Positions 1-8,266 of a DNA stretch of 47,871 nt are shown piece after piece. The translations under genes were made by a program, and so were the position numbers. The stretch lies in NCBI GenBank assembly GCA_904420025.1, contig CAJFTW010000047.1, positions 1 to 47,871 of the forward strand, in the 5' to 3' direction. The stretch comes from Candidatus Pseudolachnospira avium (GTDB lineage Bacteria; Bacillota; Clostridia; Lachnospirales; Lachnospiraceae). Within the stretch, counting starts at the first letter, position 1. Each line of letters starts with the position of its first letter. Below the pieces are notes generated by a model. It saw only the letters and a program-made list of their open reading frames with translations, searched no databases and was not told where the DNA came from.

Positions 1-562
1 TAGAAACATCCAATGCAGAAACCGGTTCATCACAGACAATAAACTCTGGATTCAAGGCTAAAGCACGGGCAATCCCAATTCGTTGACGTCGTCCACCATC
101 CAACTCATGGGGGTAACTATTGGCGAAACGCTCTGCTAATCCAACTGTCTGCATAATTTCGGATACCTTTTGATTGATTTCCTTGTCGCTTTTGTATAGC
201 TTTAAAACGTGCATTGGTTCCGCTATAATACCTGCCACCGTCATCCGAGGATCAATGGAGGAATATGGATCCTGAAAAATCATTTGAAGCTTCTGACGGA
301 TGTTTTTCATCCGCTTTTTGTCAAAGCCTGTAATATCCGTTCCCCGATACAGGATTTCACCCTCCGTCGGTTCCAACAAGCGCAAAATCGTTCTTCCCAA
401 TGTGGATTTCCCACATCCGGACTCTCCCACCACTCCCAAAGTGGTTCCTTCTTGAATCTGGAAACTCACATCATCTACCGCATGTAATTTTCCTTTAGCT
501 GTATTGAAATATTTTTTCAGGTGTTTTACCTCGATTATGGGAATATTCTGATTGTTCTTCAT
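1..562 (-). CDS. Peptide-type ABC transporter ATP-binding protein, OppF/DppF-like (partial, C-terminus off window)
   Basis: This is the second ATPase of an oligopeptide/dipeptide-type importer, and it powers uptake through the two permeases encoded upstream. The visible 187 codons contain Walker A (GESGCGKS), the Q-loop IFQDP, an ABC signature of the form LDGGRRQR and Walker B ending CDEP followed by the D-loop SALD. The start is the ATG at 562-560, preceded by GGAGG about 8 bases upstream; the ATG at 570 runs straight into a stop. The gene lies 17 bases after the DppD-like ATPase in the same operon. The C-terminal part, with any oligo_HPY domain, lies beyond base 1. Substrate class (peptide, nickel or other) cannot be read from the ATPase. 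Confidence 0.93.
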   Translation of the reverse strand, partial: MKNNQNIPIIEVKHLKKYFNTAKGKLHAVDDVSFQIQEGTTLGVVGESGCGKSTLGRTILRLLEPTEGEILYRGTDITGFDKKRMKNIRQKLQMIFQDPYSSIDPRMTVAGIIAEPMHVLKLYKSDKEINQKVSEIMQTVGLAERFANSYPHELDGGRRQRIGIARALALNPEFIVCDEPVSALDVS

Positions 563-579
563 GAATTCATTCCTCCCAA

Positions 580-1548
580 TTACTCCGCATATTTCCAACA
601 AAATACCTGATGTCCATTTTGTTCCATACAGGGCGGAATATCTGTTTTGCATTTTTCCAAAGAGCAAGAACATCTTGTGTGGAATTTGCAACCTTCTGGA
701 AGCGCAGCCGGATCCGGCATCATCCCTTCAATGGAGTGCAATCTTTTATCCTTGCGTCTCAAATTCGGTATAGCTCCAAAAAGCCCTTGGGTGTAAGGAT
801 GATGCCACTCTCCTCCAAATATCTGTTCAATACTTCCAAACTCAATGATTTCTCCAGCATACATAATCCCCACTTTGTCACAAATTTTTGCCACAATTCC
901 CAGGTCATGTGTAATCAAAAGCATGGCAGTATTCATTTTCTGCTTCAATTCAATCATCAACTTTAATACTTGGGCCTGAATCGTCACGTCCAAAGCCGTC
1001 GTTGGCTCATCTGCCAAAAGCAAATTGGGTTCACAAGCCAAGGCCATTGCTATAACGACACGCTGTTTCATCCCTCCAGAAAACTGATGGGGATATTCAT
1101 TGCGGCGTCCAGCTGGAATACCTACCACTTCCAGCATTTCACATACCCGGGAGTCTACCTGGGCTTTGGAAAAGTCCGTATTGTGCAACTTGACAACCTC
1201 TCCAATCTGATTTCCTACTGGCTGTGTCGGATTCAAAGATGTCATGGGATCCTGAAAAATCATTGCGACCTTACTTCCCCGAAGCATTCTCATCTTTTTC
1301 TCTGGAATCTCCATAACATTTTCTCCGTCCAAAAAAATACTGCCCTGATCAACTGAACCGATCTTTTCTGGAAGAAGTTTCATCACAGAAAGTGCGGTAG
1401 TCGTTTTTCCCGCCCCAGTTTCACCAACTAAACCAACCGTTTCCCCTGCTTCAATAGTCAAGTTCAAGCCATTTACTGCTCTGACAACCGCATCATCGGT
1501 GCGATAAGATATATATAAATTTTTAATATCCAGAATAATATCCGCCAT
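580..1548 (-). CDS. Peptide-type ABC transporter ATP-binding protein, OppD/DppD-like
   Basis: The 322-residue ATPase has the normal family length. Walker A GETGAGKT is at residues 42-49, the Q-loop MIFQDPMTSLNP near 97-108, signature FSGGMKQR near 156-163, and Walker B LLLADEP followed by TTALDV near 177-188. The C-terminus has the cysteine-rich oligo_HPY region (FHTRCSCSLEKC) typical of peptide and nickel importers. It pairs with the OppF-like ATPase that follows. It starts 37 bases after the upstream permease, with a GAGGG-type ribosome binding site. Peptide import is the family expectation; the actual substrate is not determined. Confidence 0.95.
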   Translation of the reverse strand: MADIILDIKNLYISYRTDDAVVRAVNGLNLTIEAGETVGLVGETGAGKTTTALSVMKLLPEKIGSVDQGSIFLDGENVMEIPEKKMRMLRGSKVAMIFQDPMTSLNPTQPVGNQIGEVVKLHNTDFSKAQVDSRVCEMLEVVGIPAGRRNEYPHQFSGGMKQRVVIAMALACEPNLLLADEPTTALDVTIQAQVLKLMIELKQKMNTAMLLITHDLGIVAKICDKVGIMYAGEIIEFGSIEQIFGGEWHHPYTQGLFGAIPNLRRKDKRLHSIEGMMPDPAALPEGCKFHTRCSCSLEKCKTDIPPCMEQNGHQVFCWKYAE

Positions 1549-1585
1549 CTTTATCCCTCTTTTCGGTGTATTTCTCAGCTGCCCT

Positions 1586-2458
1586 CTATTTCTTCATTTT
1601 CGGATCCAAGGCATCACGAAGGCCATCTCCAAACAGGTTCAAACTCAATACGGTGATTGCAATGGCAATTCCTGGAAACAATACCAAATGAGGATAGTAC
1701 CGCATAACACTGCGCCCAGCAGACAACATAGATCCCCATTCGGGTGTGGGCGGAGAAATGCCCAAACCGACAAAGGATAGACCAGAAATCGTCAAAATCA
1801 TTCGAGCCACATTGAGAGTAGACTGTACAATAATCGGGCCAATTGCATTGGGTATAATATGTCTCAGGATAATCCAACCATCACTGGATCCATAACATTT
1901 CGCCGCCTCTATGAACTCCTGGCCTTTCACCGACAAAATAGAGGACCTAACAATCCTAGCCGATCTTGGTACTTGAGAAATGCACATAGCAATCATCAAA
2001 TTTGCCATACCTTGCCCCAGGGCCGCCACAATAGAAATCGCTAACAGAGTAGAGGGAATTGCTAGAAAGACATCCATAATTCGCATAAGAATGTTATCTA
2101 CTTTACCTCCATAATATCCTGCAACAGCCCCGATCAAGGCTCCGAACGCCAGTGAAATAAGGACAGATACCACGCCTACAAATAACGAAATTCGTGTCCC
2201 ATGTACAATTCTCGCAAAAATGTCCCGACCATATTCATCGCAGCCAAATATGTGTTCTGCACAAGGCGTCAGATACCTTAGTTCGGCATTTTGGCGTACA
2301 CACAGACTGTCATAGTCCGCAATAAAATCTGCAAATATTGCGACCAGGACTAAAAAAAGGAAAACGACCAACCCAAACATTGCCAGCTTATTTTTCTTTA
2401 ATCGATGAAGGATCATCGAAATTTGGCTTCTCTGTTTTCTCTCTTTTGTTTTTTCCAT
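1586..2458 (-). CDS. Peptide-type ABC transporter permease, OppC/DppC-like
   Basis: This 290-residue inner-membrane permease has the N-terminal OppC extension with one membrane segment (about residues 27-48), then an extracytoplasmic stretch containing FGCDEYGRDIFARIVHGTR, which is hallmark sequence of OppC/DppC. Further hydrophobic segments form the BPD_transp_1 domain. The EAA loop that contacts the ATPase is seen as EAAKCYGSSDGWIILRHIIP. It is expected to form a heterodimeric channel with the OppB-like protein immediately upstream (21-base spacer). The start ATG has AGGAGG upstream. Confidence 0.95.
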   Translation of the reverse strand: MEKTKERKQRSQISMILHRLKKNKLAMFGLVVFLFLVLVAIFADFIADYDSLCVRQNAELRYLTPCAEHIFGCDEYGRDIFARIVHGTRISLFVGVVSVLISLAFGALIGAVAGYYGGKVDNILMRIMDVFLAIPSTLLAISIVAALGQGMANLMIAMCISQVPRSARIVRSSILSVKGQEFIEAAKCYGSSDGWIILRHIIPNAIGPIIVQSTLNVARMILTISGLSFVGLGISPPTPEWGSMLSAGRSVMRYYPHLVLFPGIAIAITVLSLNLFGDGLRDALDPKMKK

Positions 2459-2479
2459 ACTACTGTTTCCTCCTTTCCT

Positions 2480-3412
2480 CTAATTTTTAACGAACGTAGA
2501 TTTTGTTCTTGGATCAATCAAAGTATATAGCAGATCTACAACAAGGTTTACCAATCCCGCTGCAATGGCAACAAAGGTAATAGACATCATAACCATTGGC
2601 GTATCCTTTAAGCGAACTGAATTAATCATCAATGTTCCCAATCCTGGGATGGCAAAAACCTGCTCGATGATAATGGCTCCTCCCAACTGTATACCAAAAT
2701 TGATGCCTATCTGCGTAATAACCGGAAGTAGCGCATTTCGCAACGCATGTTTGAAAATGACTTGTTTTTGTGTGGCGCCTTTCGCCTTAGCTGTCCGAAT
2801 GTAATCTGCCCGGATAACTTCCAACATACTGGACCTGGTCAAGCGAATCAGGGAGGCCATTGTGTTGATTGCAACAGCAATCATGGGGAGAATATAGCTT
2901 TTCCAATTATCAATTCCAGTAGCAGGCAGCCAATTCAGCTTCAGGCTGAATAATAAGATCAACATCAGCCCCATCCAGAATGCCGGAATGGAGGTAAGCA
3001 GCATAGCCGTTATCATGCTGACTGAGTCAATAATGGAATATTGCTTTACCGCTGATATAATTCCAACAGAAACGCCTACTACGACACTCAAAGCAGTTCC
3101 CAATAGAGCCAATTTAAGTGTAGTTGGAAAACGATATAATACTTCCTCATTCACAGGCTCATTGGTCGAATAGGAATCTGGGAATTCGCCTCGAAGAGCG
3201 TCAAGAATAAAGCGACCGTATCGAACAAAGAATGGATCATTTAGTCCTCTTTCCTCTCTCCAGCGTTCTCGCGCTTCCACAGAGGACCCTTCTCCCAACG
3301 CCGAGGCAGCCGGATCCCCGGGAGTCAGATCCATGATGGCAAAGATAATAAAAGAAATGCCCAATATAACAGGTATCATCATTAACAATCGTTTGAGGAT
3401 ATACTTAATCAT
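2480..3412 (-). CDS. Peptide-type ABC transporter permease, OppB/DppB-like
   Basis: This 310-residue permease begins with the typical OppB N-terminus (a hydrophobic helix, then DLTPGDPA). The EAA motif that docks the ATPase is RTAKAKGATQKQVIFKHALR, followed by GGAIIIEQVFAIPGLG, both strongly conserved in OppB/DppB. A GAGGAGG ribosome binding site precedes the ATG. It is the first gene after the binding protein and is separated from it by 86 bases that hold a hairpin (3439-3464), consistent with separate dosing of the binding protein and the membrane complex. Confidence 0.95.
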   Translation of the reverse strand: MIKYILKRLLMMIPVILGISFIIFAIMDLTPGDPAASALGEGSSVEARERWREERGLNDPFFVRYGRFILDALRGEFPDSYSTNEPVNEEVLYRFPTTLKLALLGTALSVVVGVSVGIISAVKQYSIIDSVSMITAMLLTSIPAFWMGLMLILLFSLKLNWLPATGIDNWKSYILPMIAVAINTMASLIRLTRSSMLEVIRADYIRTAKAKGATQKQVIFKHALRNALLPVITQIGINFGIQLGGAIIIEQVFAIPGLGTLMINSVRLKDTPMVMMSITFVAIAAGLVNLVVDLLYTLIDPRTKSTFVKN

Positions 3413-3438
3413 ACGATTCCTCCTCTCGTTTTAAGAAT

Positions 3439-3464
3439 CGCCCGGGTAAAAGAATCCCCGGGCG
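3439..3464 (-). terminator. Hairpin between binding-protein gene and permease genes (attenuator or mRNA stabiliser)
   Basis: A perfect 8-base inverted repeat CGCCCGGG / CCCGGGCG with a 10-base loop lies in the spacer between the binding-protein stop (3499) and the oppB-like start (3412). Only a weak T-rich stretch (GATTCTTAAAA) follows on the minus strand, so it should be a leaky terminator or a 3' stabiliser. Such hairpins are common after the binding-protein gene of ABC importers and give more binding protein than permease. That role is inferred. Confidence 0.6.
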
Positions 3465-3498
3465 CATACTATAAGTCCTGTCCTATCTGCAATACACC

Positions 3499-5055
3499 TT
3501 ACTTCCAGGAATACTCCGATACATAATGTCTTTCTGATCCGGAGCAATAGACGCCGTCCAAAGAAGAATTATAAGCAATTGATGTCATACCTGTATACAA
3601 AGGATCAATCACTGCATGCTCATAAATCAGCTCATTAATCTGATCATACAATTCCTGACGTTTAGCCGTATCTTGTTCACCACGCGCTGCATCGATCAGC
3701 TCATCCAAGCCTTCAATCCTCGCCAATGTAAAATTATTGCCACCACCCTCCATCTTGGTATGGAAACGCCTGGTCATAATATAATCCGGATCTGTTATAT
3801 TGTTGGTAATCACATAGAAAGTGCATTCATAATCGCATGCTGTCTGAGTTTCCTCCAAATAGGCTGCTCTCTCCATCAATTCAATATTTACTGTAATTCC
3901 CACTTCTGCCAGCTGGGATTGAATCACTTCCGTAGGTTTTGAATACTGTGAAGACTGATTCGTTTTCATCGTAATGGAAAGACCATCTGGATACCCGGCC
4001 TCGGCTAGCAACGCTTTTGCTTTTTCCAAATCTTGATCATAGCCGTCAAAATCCTTATAAAATTCTGTACAGGCTGGAATCGCGCTTTCTGTTGGAATAC
4101 CCAGTCCATCTACACCCAAAGCTACAATGTCCTCACGATTCAATGCATAACAGACCGCTTGACGTAACTTTTCATTTGCAAATACACCATCCCGACAATT
4201 AAATGCAAGATAAAACAGCGTAGTAGCCGGGCCTTCTTCCCACGTAATATTTTCCTGATTCATAAGATTTGTCCGGTCAGAAGTATTCGGATAATACAGA
4301 ATATCCACTTCACCCTTTTCAAGCGCAATCGCAGCGGTTGATTTATCCGTATGAATCTTAAACGTCAACTTTTTAATACTAGGTGCTCCTCTCCAGTAGT
4401 CCTCGTTTGCTTCCATTTCGATTCTTTCTCCACGGGCCCACTCTACATATTTATAGGCTCCGGTTCCCACCGGATTTTCTTCAAAATTTCCTCCAGCCTC
4501 CTCAGCAGCAGATTTGCTGACAATGCCAAGATTCGCATTGCACAAACAATTCAAAGCAGCCACATACGGTTCCACCAATATCAATTTCACATGTGTATCA
4601 TCCACAACTTCCATACGATCAAACTCGCTGGTTACCGCCGATGTATACTCCGATGCGATTGCCCGATTCATAGAGTAAGCAACATCTTCCGTTGTCATCT
4701 CATCGCCGTTATGAAATTTTACCCCTTGGCGGATAGCAAGCGTTAGTTCTGTATTGTCATCATTCCATTCCCAGCTTTCCGCTAAAGCAGGAGCAATGGT
4801 GCCATCCGGCTCTTCCCGAACCAATGTATCAAACATTTGAAAAATCACCAGATAACTGACCGTATCTTTTGTTTCTGCCGGATCCAAAGAAGTTGTGTCC
4901 GAAGAAATAGAGAAAATCACATCGTCTCTGGAAGCTGACTCTCCCGCATTCTCTTCTTTTCCTGTCGTACCACTGCCGCAGGCGCTTATTCCCACCGCCA
5001 AAGTCAGAACCAATAGTAGTGAAAAAATCTTTTCCATCTTTTTGCCTTTTTTCAT
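3499..5055 (-). CDS. Peptide-type ABC transporter substrate-binding lipoprotein (SBP family 5)
   Basis: The 518-residue extracytoplasmic binding protein starts at the ATG at 5055, which has GAGGAGG upstream; an upstream in-frame ATG at 5103 lies inside the preceding gene. It has a lipoprotein signal: lysine-rich n-region, hydrophobic core, lipobox ISAC with Cys26. The mature protein has SBP_bac_5 hallmarks such as VIFSISSDTTSLDP, DTLVREEPDG, ALAESWEW and VKFHNGDEMTTEDVAYS. The start codon overlaps the stop of the upstream hydrolase as ATGA, so the two are probably translationally coupled. It should deliver substrate to the OppB/C/D/F-like complex. The coupling to a hydrolase suggests the substrate or its processed form is hydrolysable, which is inference. 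Confidence 0.95.
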   Translation of the reverse strand: MKKGKKMEKIFSLLLVLTLAVGISACGSGTTGKEENAGESASRDDVIFSISSDTTSLDPAETKDTVSYLVIFQMFDTLVREEPDGTIAPALAESWEWNDDNTELTLAIRQGVKFHNGDEMTTEDVAYSMNRAIASEYTSAVTSEFDRMEVVDDTHVKLILVEPYVAALNCLCNANLGIVSKSAAEEAGGNFEENPVGTGAYKYVEWARGERIEMEANEDYWRGAPSIKKLTFKIHTDKSTAAIALEKGEVDILYYPNTSDRTNLMNQENITWEEGPATTLFYLAFNCRDGVFANEKLRQAVCYALNREDIVALGVDGLGIPTESAIPACTEFYKDFDGYDQDLEKAKALLAEAGYPDGLSITMKTNQSSQYSKPTEVIQSQLAEVGITVNIELMERAAYLEETQTACDYECTFYVITNNITDPDYIMTRRFHTKMEGGGNNFTLARIEGLDELIDAARGEQDTAKRQELYDQINELIYEHAVIDPLYTGMTSIAYNSSLDGVYCSGSERHYVSEYSWK

Positions 5056-5942
5056 TTCTTTTCCTCCTCGCTTTGTAATAATGTAGTCTTGGTACAATCG
5101 CATTTCTTTCCTGCTTCTGTATTTAGAATCTCCTGAAAGAAATCTATAACAAAAAGTGCTTTAATCGCATCATTCCCTTTGTGGCCTATTCCTGGAATAA
5201 TTTCCATGGATACCGAAATACCGTGCTTCTCCCAGTTTTCTTTCAAATTCAGCAGACGCTCCATCCGGGTATTTCCCCAAGCAGACCTTCCTACAGGCAA
5301 AGTATCCATTTTACCGATCAACAGACGGACTGGTACATTCCGAATCGCATCCAAATCAATCTCTTGACCAAATATTTCAGCAAAATCTTTGGTCCCCCAA
5401 TAAAAAGGTGTAGTTGAATCCAGATAAGTAATCCGCCCAGGCGCACCAACTACCAATGCAGCAATTCGATCCGGGTGCAGATAAAGGAAACGATGTACAA
5501 ATTGACCACCTCCACTCCATCCATATAAAAAAATTTTATCCTTTTCTATTTGTGGATATCGTTCTGCGAATTCATCAATCATAGAAAGAAAAATGTCATC
5601 ATATCGAATCCCGTTATATGCAAGTAATTTGTAACTATTAAAATCATTTTTATCCAGTAATCCGCCGGGAAACATTGGAAAAATCAATGCAAAATTGTTA
5701 TCATCTGCAAATTGTTGAAATCGATCTCGGTACTCTTCTATTGTTCTTCCGGTTCCATGAACAAAGCTCATAATTCGAAATTTCTGTGTAGGATTACGTC
5801 TTATCTTTTCTGGAACGTATGTATAATAGGAAAAGCGCGAGTCAGTTTGGCAATGCCACATCATAACCAAATCACTACCCATATATAAATTTTCCTGATC
5901 TTGCTCAGATAATCCTTGATTCAATAAATCCAATTCATTCAC
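5052..5942 (-). CDS. Alpha/beta hydrolase, first gene of the peptide-transporter operon
   Basis: The 296-residue protein has an alpha/beta-hydrolase fold. The nucleophile elbow GWSGGG places Ser143, the oxyanion-hole HGTGR motif is at 62-66, and likely acid and base are Asp213 (GKMDT) and His254 (GIGHKG). No signal peptide is visible, so it should be cytoplasmic. It resembles esterase/dienelactone-hydrolase-like proteins, but the substrate is not recognisable. It is the promoter-proximal gene and overlaps the binding lipoprotein by 4 bases (ATGA). A divergent LysR gene lies 306 bases away, so the imported compound may be cleaved by this enzyme and may act as inducer (inference). Confidence 0.85.
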   Translation of the reverse strand: MNELDLLNQGLSEQDQENLYMGSDLVMMWHCQTDSRFSYYTYVPEKIRRNPTQKFRIMSFVHGTGRTIEEYRDRFQQFADDNNFALIFPMFPGGLLDKNDFNSYKLLAYNGIRYDDIFLSMIDEFAERYPQIEKDKIFLYGWSGGGQFVHRFLYLHPDRIAALVVGAPGRITYLDSTTPFYWGTKDFAEIFGQEIDLDAIRNVPVRLLIGKMDTLPVGRSAWGNTRMERLLNLKENWEKHGISVSMEIIPGIGHKGNDAIKALFVIDFFQEILNTEAGKKCDCTKTTLLQSEEEKK

Positions 5943-6248
5943 CTCGTCTCTTTCTATTACATTCTGTCATGGCTGAAATTTTCATATAAAGAACACAATA
6001 CAAATCAATTTTTCCATTTATTATTTTTAAAACTCTGAATCTATTTATGCTATTATTATATTATCAATTATATTGACTTTCAAATGCTAATAAGATATGA
6101 TAATTATGCCATATTTGACATATCTACAAAAAAGCAAGATAAACCAGATATTTTGCGAAATATCAAAACATTTTGTGTGTTTTCAACCAACACTTATTTT
6201 CTAAATGTTATTATGTTATACAGCGGACAGCGGGAGGAAATAGTTAAA
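5943..6248. promoter_or_regulatory. AT-rich divergent intergenic region between hydrolase operon and LysR gene
   Basis: This 306-base stretch separates two divergent starts and is extremely AT-rich. An in-frame reading extension of the LysR gene to 6084 has no ribosome binding site and no HTH-like sequence, so it is treated as non-coding. A weak leftward promoter candidate (TTGATT, 16 bases, TATGAA on the minus strand) lies near 5985-6015. The minus-strand text CTTTATATGAAAATTT near there loosely resembles the motif upstream of the PrpF-family gene at 20 kb. LysR regulators usually bind such divergent regions; no specific operator can be fixed. Confidence 0.5.
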
Positions 6249-7202
6249 ATGACGTTAATTGAAGCGCAATATTTATTATCTATAGCAGAACATAAGAGTA
6301 TTAGCAAAGCAGCCGATGCCCTATATATCTCTCAGCCTTATTTGTCGAGAATTCTTCAGCGGATAGAATCCGAAATCGGAGCCACCATTTTTGATCGCTC
6401 CAAGCTACCAATTAAACTAACGTATGTTGGTGAACGCTGCATTTCATACTGTCAAAAGCTAGTTGCTTTGGATAAGGCTTTTCAGGCAGAAATGTCTCAC
6501 ATTCTTCTTTCTGGCAACAAACGAATTACAATTGGAGTACCTCCCCAAAGAGGCGGATATTTGTTGCCTTTGGTACTTCCCGTTTTTTCCAAATCTCACC
6601 CGGAAATTGAAGTGATTATAAGAGAGGCCAAATCGGATGTTCTTCCTAAATTAACTGCAGATGGAGATGTCGATCTTTCTGTTTTTTCCCTTCCAGAAGC
6701 ACCAGAAGGGATTCACTGTGACATTTTGCGCCAAGATCTTTTATTGCTGATGGTACCACCAAATCATCCTCTTTTTTTTACAGTTTCCGGTACTGATAAC
6801 TCCATCCCTCTATTGGAGCCTAATTTATATAAGTTATTAGAGGGTGCACAGTTTATCTCCATTGACACACCGAATAGTATTACCGCTCGACTAATTTCCT
6901 ATTTAGGACAGCAAGGGGTATCTTGTTCCATTGCTATCAAAACGCAAAATAATACTATGACATACCGGCTTTGCGAAGAAGGTATGGGACCTGCAGCAAT
7001 TATGGAAGTCGCCGCCCATAATACCTTCTTTCAACAAAAGCCCTGCCTTTTTAAAATTGGGACACCGCCATTGGATGAGACTTGGTTTATTGGAACCCAA
7101 CTTGGGAAACCGCTCCGTCCTATTGAACAACTATTTATTCAAGCGATTCATAACATAGGCCCAGATTTAACCGCCCGCCCATTTCACTGTACCGAATCTT
7201 AA
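6249..7202 (+). CDS. LysR-family transcriptional regulator, divergent from peptide-transporter operon
   Basis: The 317-residue protein has an N-terminal winged HTH (about residues 5-62; LSIAEHKSISKAADALYISQ then YLSRILQRIE) and a C-terminal substrate-binding domain of the periplasmic-binding-protein type. The start at 6249 has GGGAGG 11 bases upstream and matches the family N-terminus; the longer reading from 6084 adds 55 unlike residues. LysR proteins typically control the divergent operon, here hydrolase plus peptide ABC importer. Codon use is AT-rich, like that operon. It resembles the other LysR protein at 20232 and may belong to the same subfamily. Confidence 0.93.
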   Translation: MTLIEAQYLLSIAEHKSISKAADALYISQPYLSRILQRIESEIGATIFDRSKLPIKLTYVGERCISYCQKLVALDKAFQAEMSHILLSGNKRITIGVPPQRGGYLLPLVLPVFSKSHPEIEVIIREAKSDVLPKLTADGDVDLSVFSLPEAPEGIHCDILRQDLLLLMVPPNHPLFFTVSGTDNSIPLLEPNLYKLLEGAQFISIDTPNSITARLISYLGQQGVSCSIAIKTQNNTMTYRLCEEGMGPAAIMEVAAHNTFFQQKPCLFKIGTPPLDETWFIGTQLGKPLRPIEQLFIQAIHNIGPDLTARPFHCTES

Positions 7203-7267
7203 TATAAAATAGAAGTTTCTGCGTAGGGGGAATGGGTTCTATCTCATACAATGTAGCAGTCACATGC

Positions 7268-7894
7268 CTACCGCACCGGGTGCCGGACCACCGTCTTCCA
7301 GTTCTCCGGCTTGCAGCGGCGCACGTCGCTGAGGTAGATTTCGTGGTGATACCGCCCGTTGGAAAAATCCGGCTCAAAGCCCTGTTCCCTGGCATATACG
7401 TCCATCTTCCGGATGGTCTCCGGTTCGCTGTCATAGGGGCCGATGTGCATACACTGGACGCACAGCCCCTCCCGGTACGTAAAAAACTCCACGGTTGAGA
7501 AGTCCCCCTGCTTTTTGGCCGCAGCTTCCTCCCGGGCCCAGGCGAACTCCGCCTCCGTCACAAACTCCGGCAGCCGGATCAGGGAAATCCACTGAAAATC
7601 CTGTTTCCGGCTGTAGTCCAGCTCCGGACCTTCCTCCTGCCACCAAAAGCCCTCCAGGGGCGGCACCACATAGTCAAAGTATCCCTCCATCTTGTGCTTC
7701 CCCAGCTTGCTCATCTTGATGGTATAGGCCACCCCGTACAGCAGGCCAATGGAGGCCTTGTAGGCGCCGCCCTCCTGGTTGGGATCGCCCTGGCCCCGGA
7801 CTGCCAGAAAATTCATGGCCGGGATTTCCACAATCTGTGGCTGCCGGGGCGGCAGGTAAAATTCCTTGTATTCCTTCTTATAGTCAAATGCCAT
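7268..7894 (-). CDS. GyrI-like small-molecule-binding domain protein
   Basis: The 208-residue protein looks like the stand-alone GyrI-like/SOUL family found in Firmicutes. It has the N-terminal MAFDYKKEYKEFY and PQIVEIPAMNFLAVRGQGDP, then IGLLYGVAYTIKM, and later LCVQCMHIGPYDSEPETI, a core signature of effector-binding GyrI-like domains. No HTH is present, so it should bind or hydrolyse a small hydrophobic ligand and not DNA. The start at 7894 has GAGGAGG and overlaps the TfoX-domain gene by 11 bases, indicating one operon. The longer reading from 8020 duplicates the upstream gene and is not used. Confidence 0.85.
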   Translation of the reverse strand: MAFDYKKEYKEFYLPPRQPQIVEIPAMNFLAVRGQGDPNQEGGAYKASIGLLYGVAYTIKMSKLGKHKMEGYFDYVVPPLEGFWWQEEGPELDYSRKQDFQWISLIRLPEFVTEAEFAWAREEAAAKKQGDFSTVEFFTYREGLCVQCMHIGPYDSEPETIRKMDVYAREQGFEPDFSNGRYHHEIYLSDVRRCKPENWKTVVRHPVR

Positions 7895-8222
7895 CTTTCT
7901 TCCTCCTCTTTTTCCGGGGGAGTGGCTCCGGAAGCGCTTCCCAGGTGGCCCGCACCAGCCGGGTGAGGAGTTCCCGCTCCTCCAGGTCCTCCACCAAAAA
8001 ATATTCATTTGCCCCCTCATAAGGCGGCACCAGGGGAACCTGGGGAAAAGCTTCCCGGGTTTCCGGGGTGGTTTTTACAAAAAGCTGGTTGTCGCAGATG
8101 ACACCTAAAAATTTGCCGTCGCAATACCAGCCGTACTCCCCAAACATTCTGCGCCAGGTAATGATTCCCGCCTCCCGGAGCTGATCGGCTGCAAACTCCA
8201 CAAACTCTCTGCTGGATGCCAT
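7884..8222 (-). CDS. TfoX N-terminal domain protein
   Basis: The 112-residue protein matches the single TfoX N-terminal domain: ITWRRMFGEYGWYCDGKFLG then QLFVKTTPETREAFP, and a basic C-terminus RKKRRKK. In gamma-proteobacteria this domain is part of the competence regulator Sxy, but short stand-alone versions in Firmicutes have no known function. The start ATG at 8222 has GGAGGTG upstream. It overlaps the GyrI-like gene downstream by 11 bases and lies 44 bases after a broken WYL regulator, with which it probably shared an operon. Confidence 0.85.
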   Translation of the reverse strand: MASSREFVEFAADQLREAGIITWRRMFGEYGWYCDGKFLGVICDNQLFVKTTPETREAFPQVPLVPPYEGANEYFLVEDLEERELLTRLVRATWEALPEPLPRKKRRKKDGI

Positions 8223-8266
8223 TTCACACCTCCCGTTCCGCCGCACCGGCAATATCCGCCACTGCC

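Noticed and set aside
6084-6248. N-terminal extension of the LysR protein
   Set aside because: No ribosome binding site at 6084, very AT-rich text and residues unlike LysR proteins; the start at 6249 fits the family and has GGGAGG.
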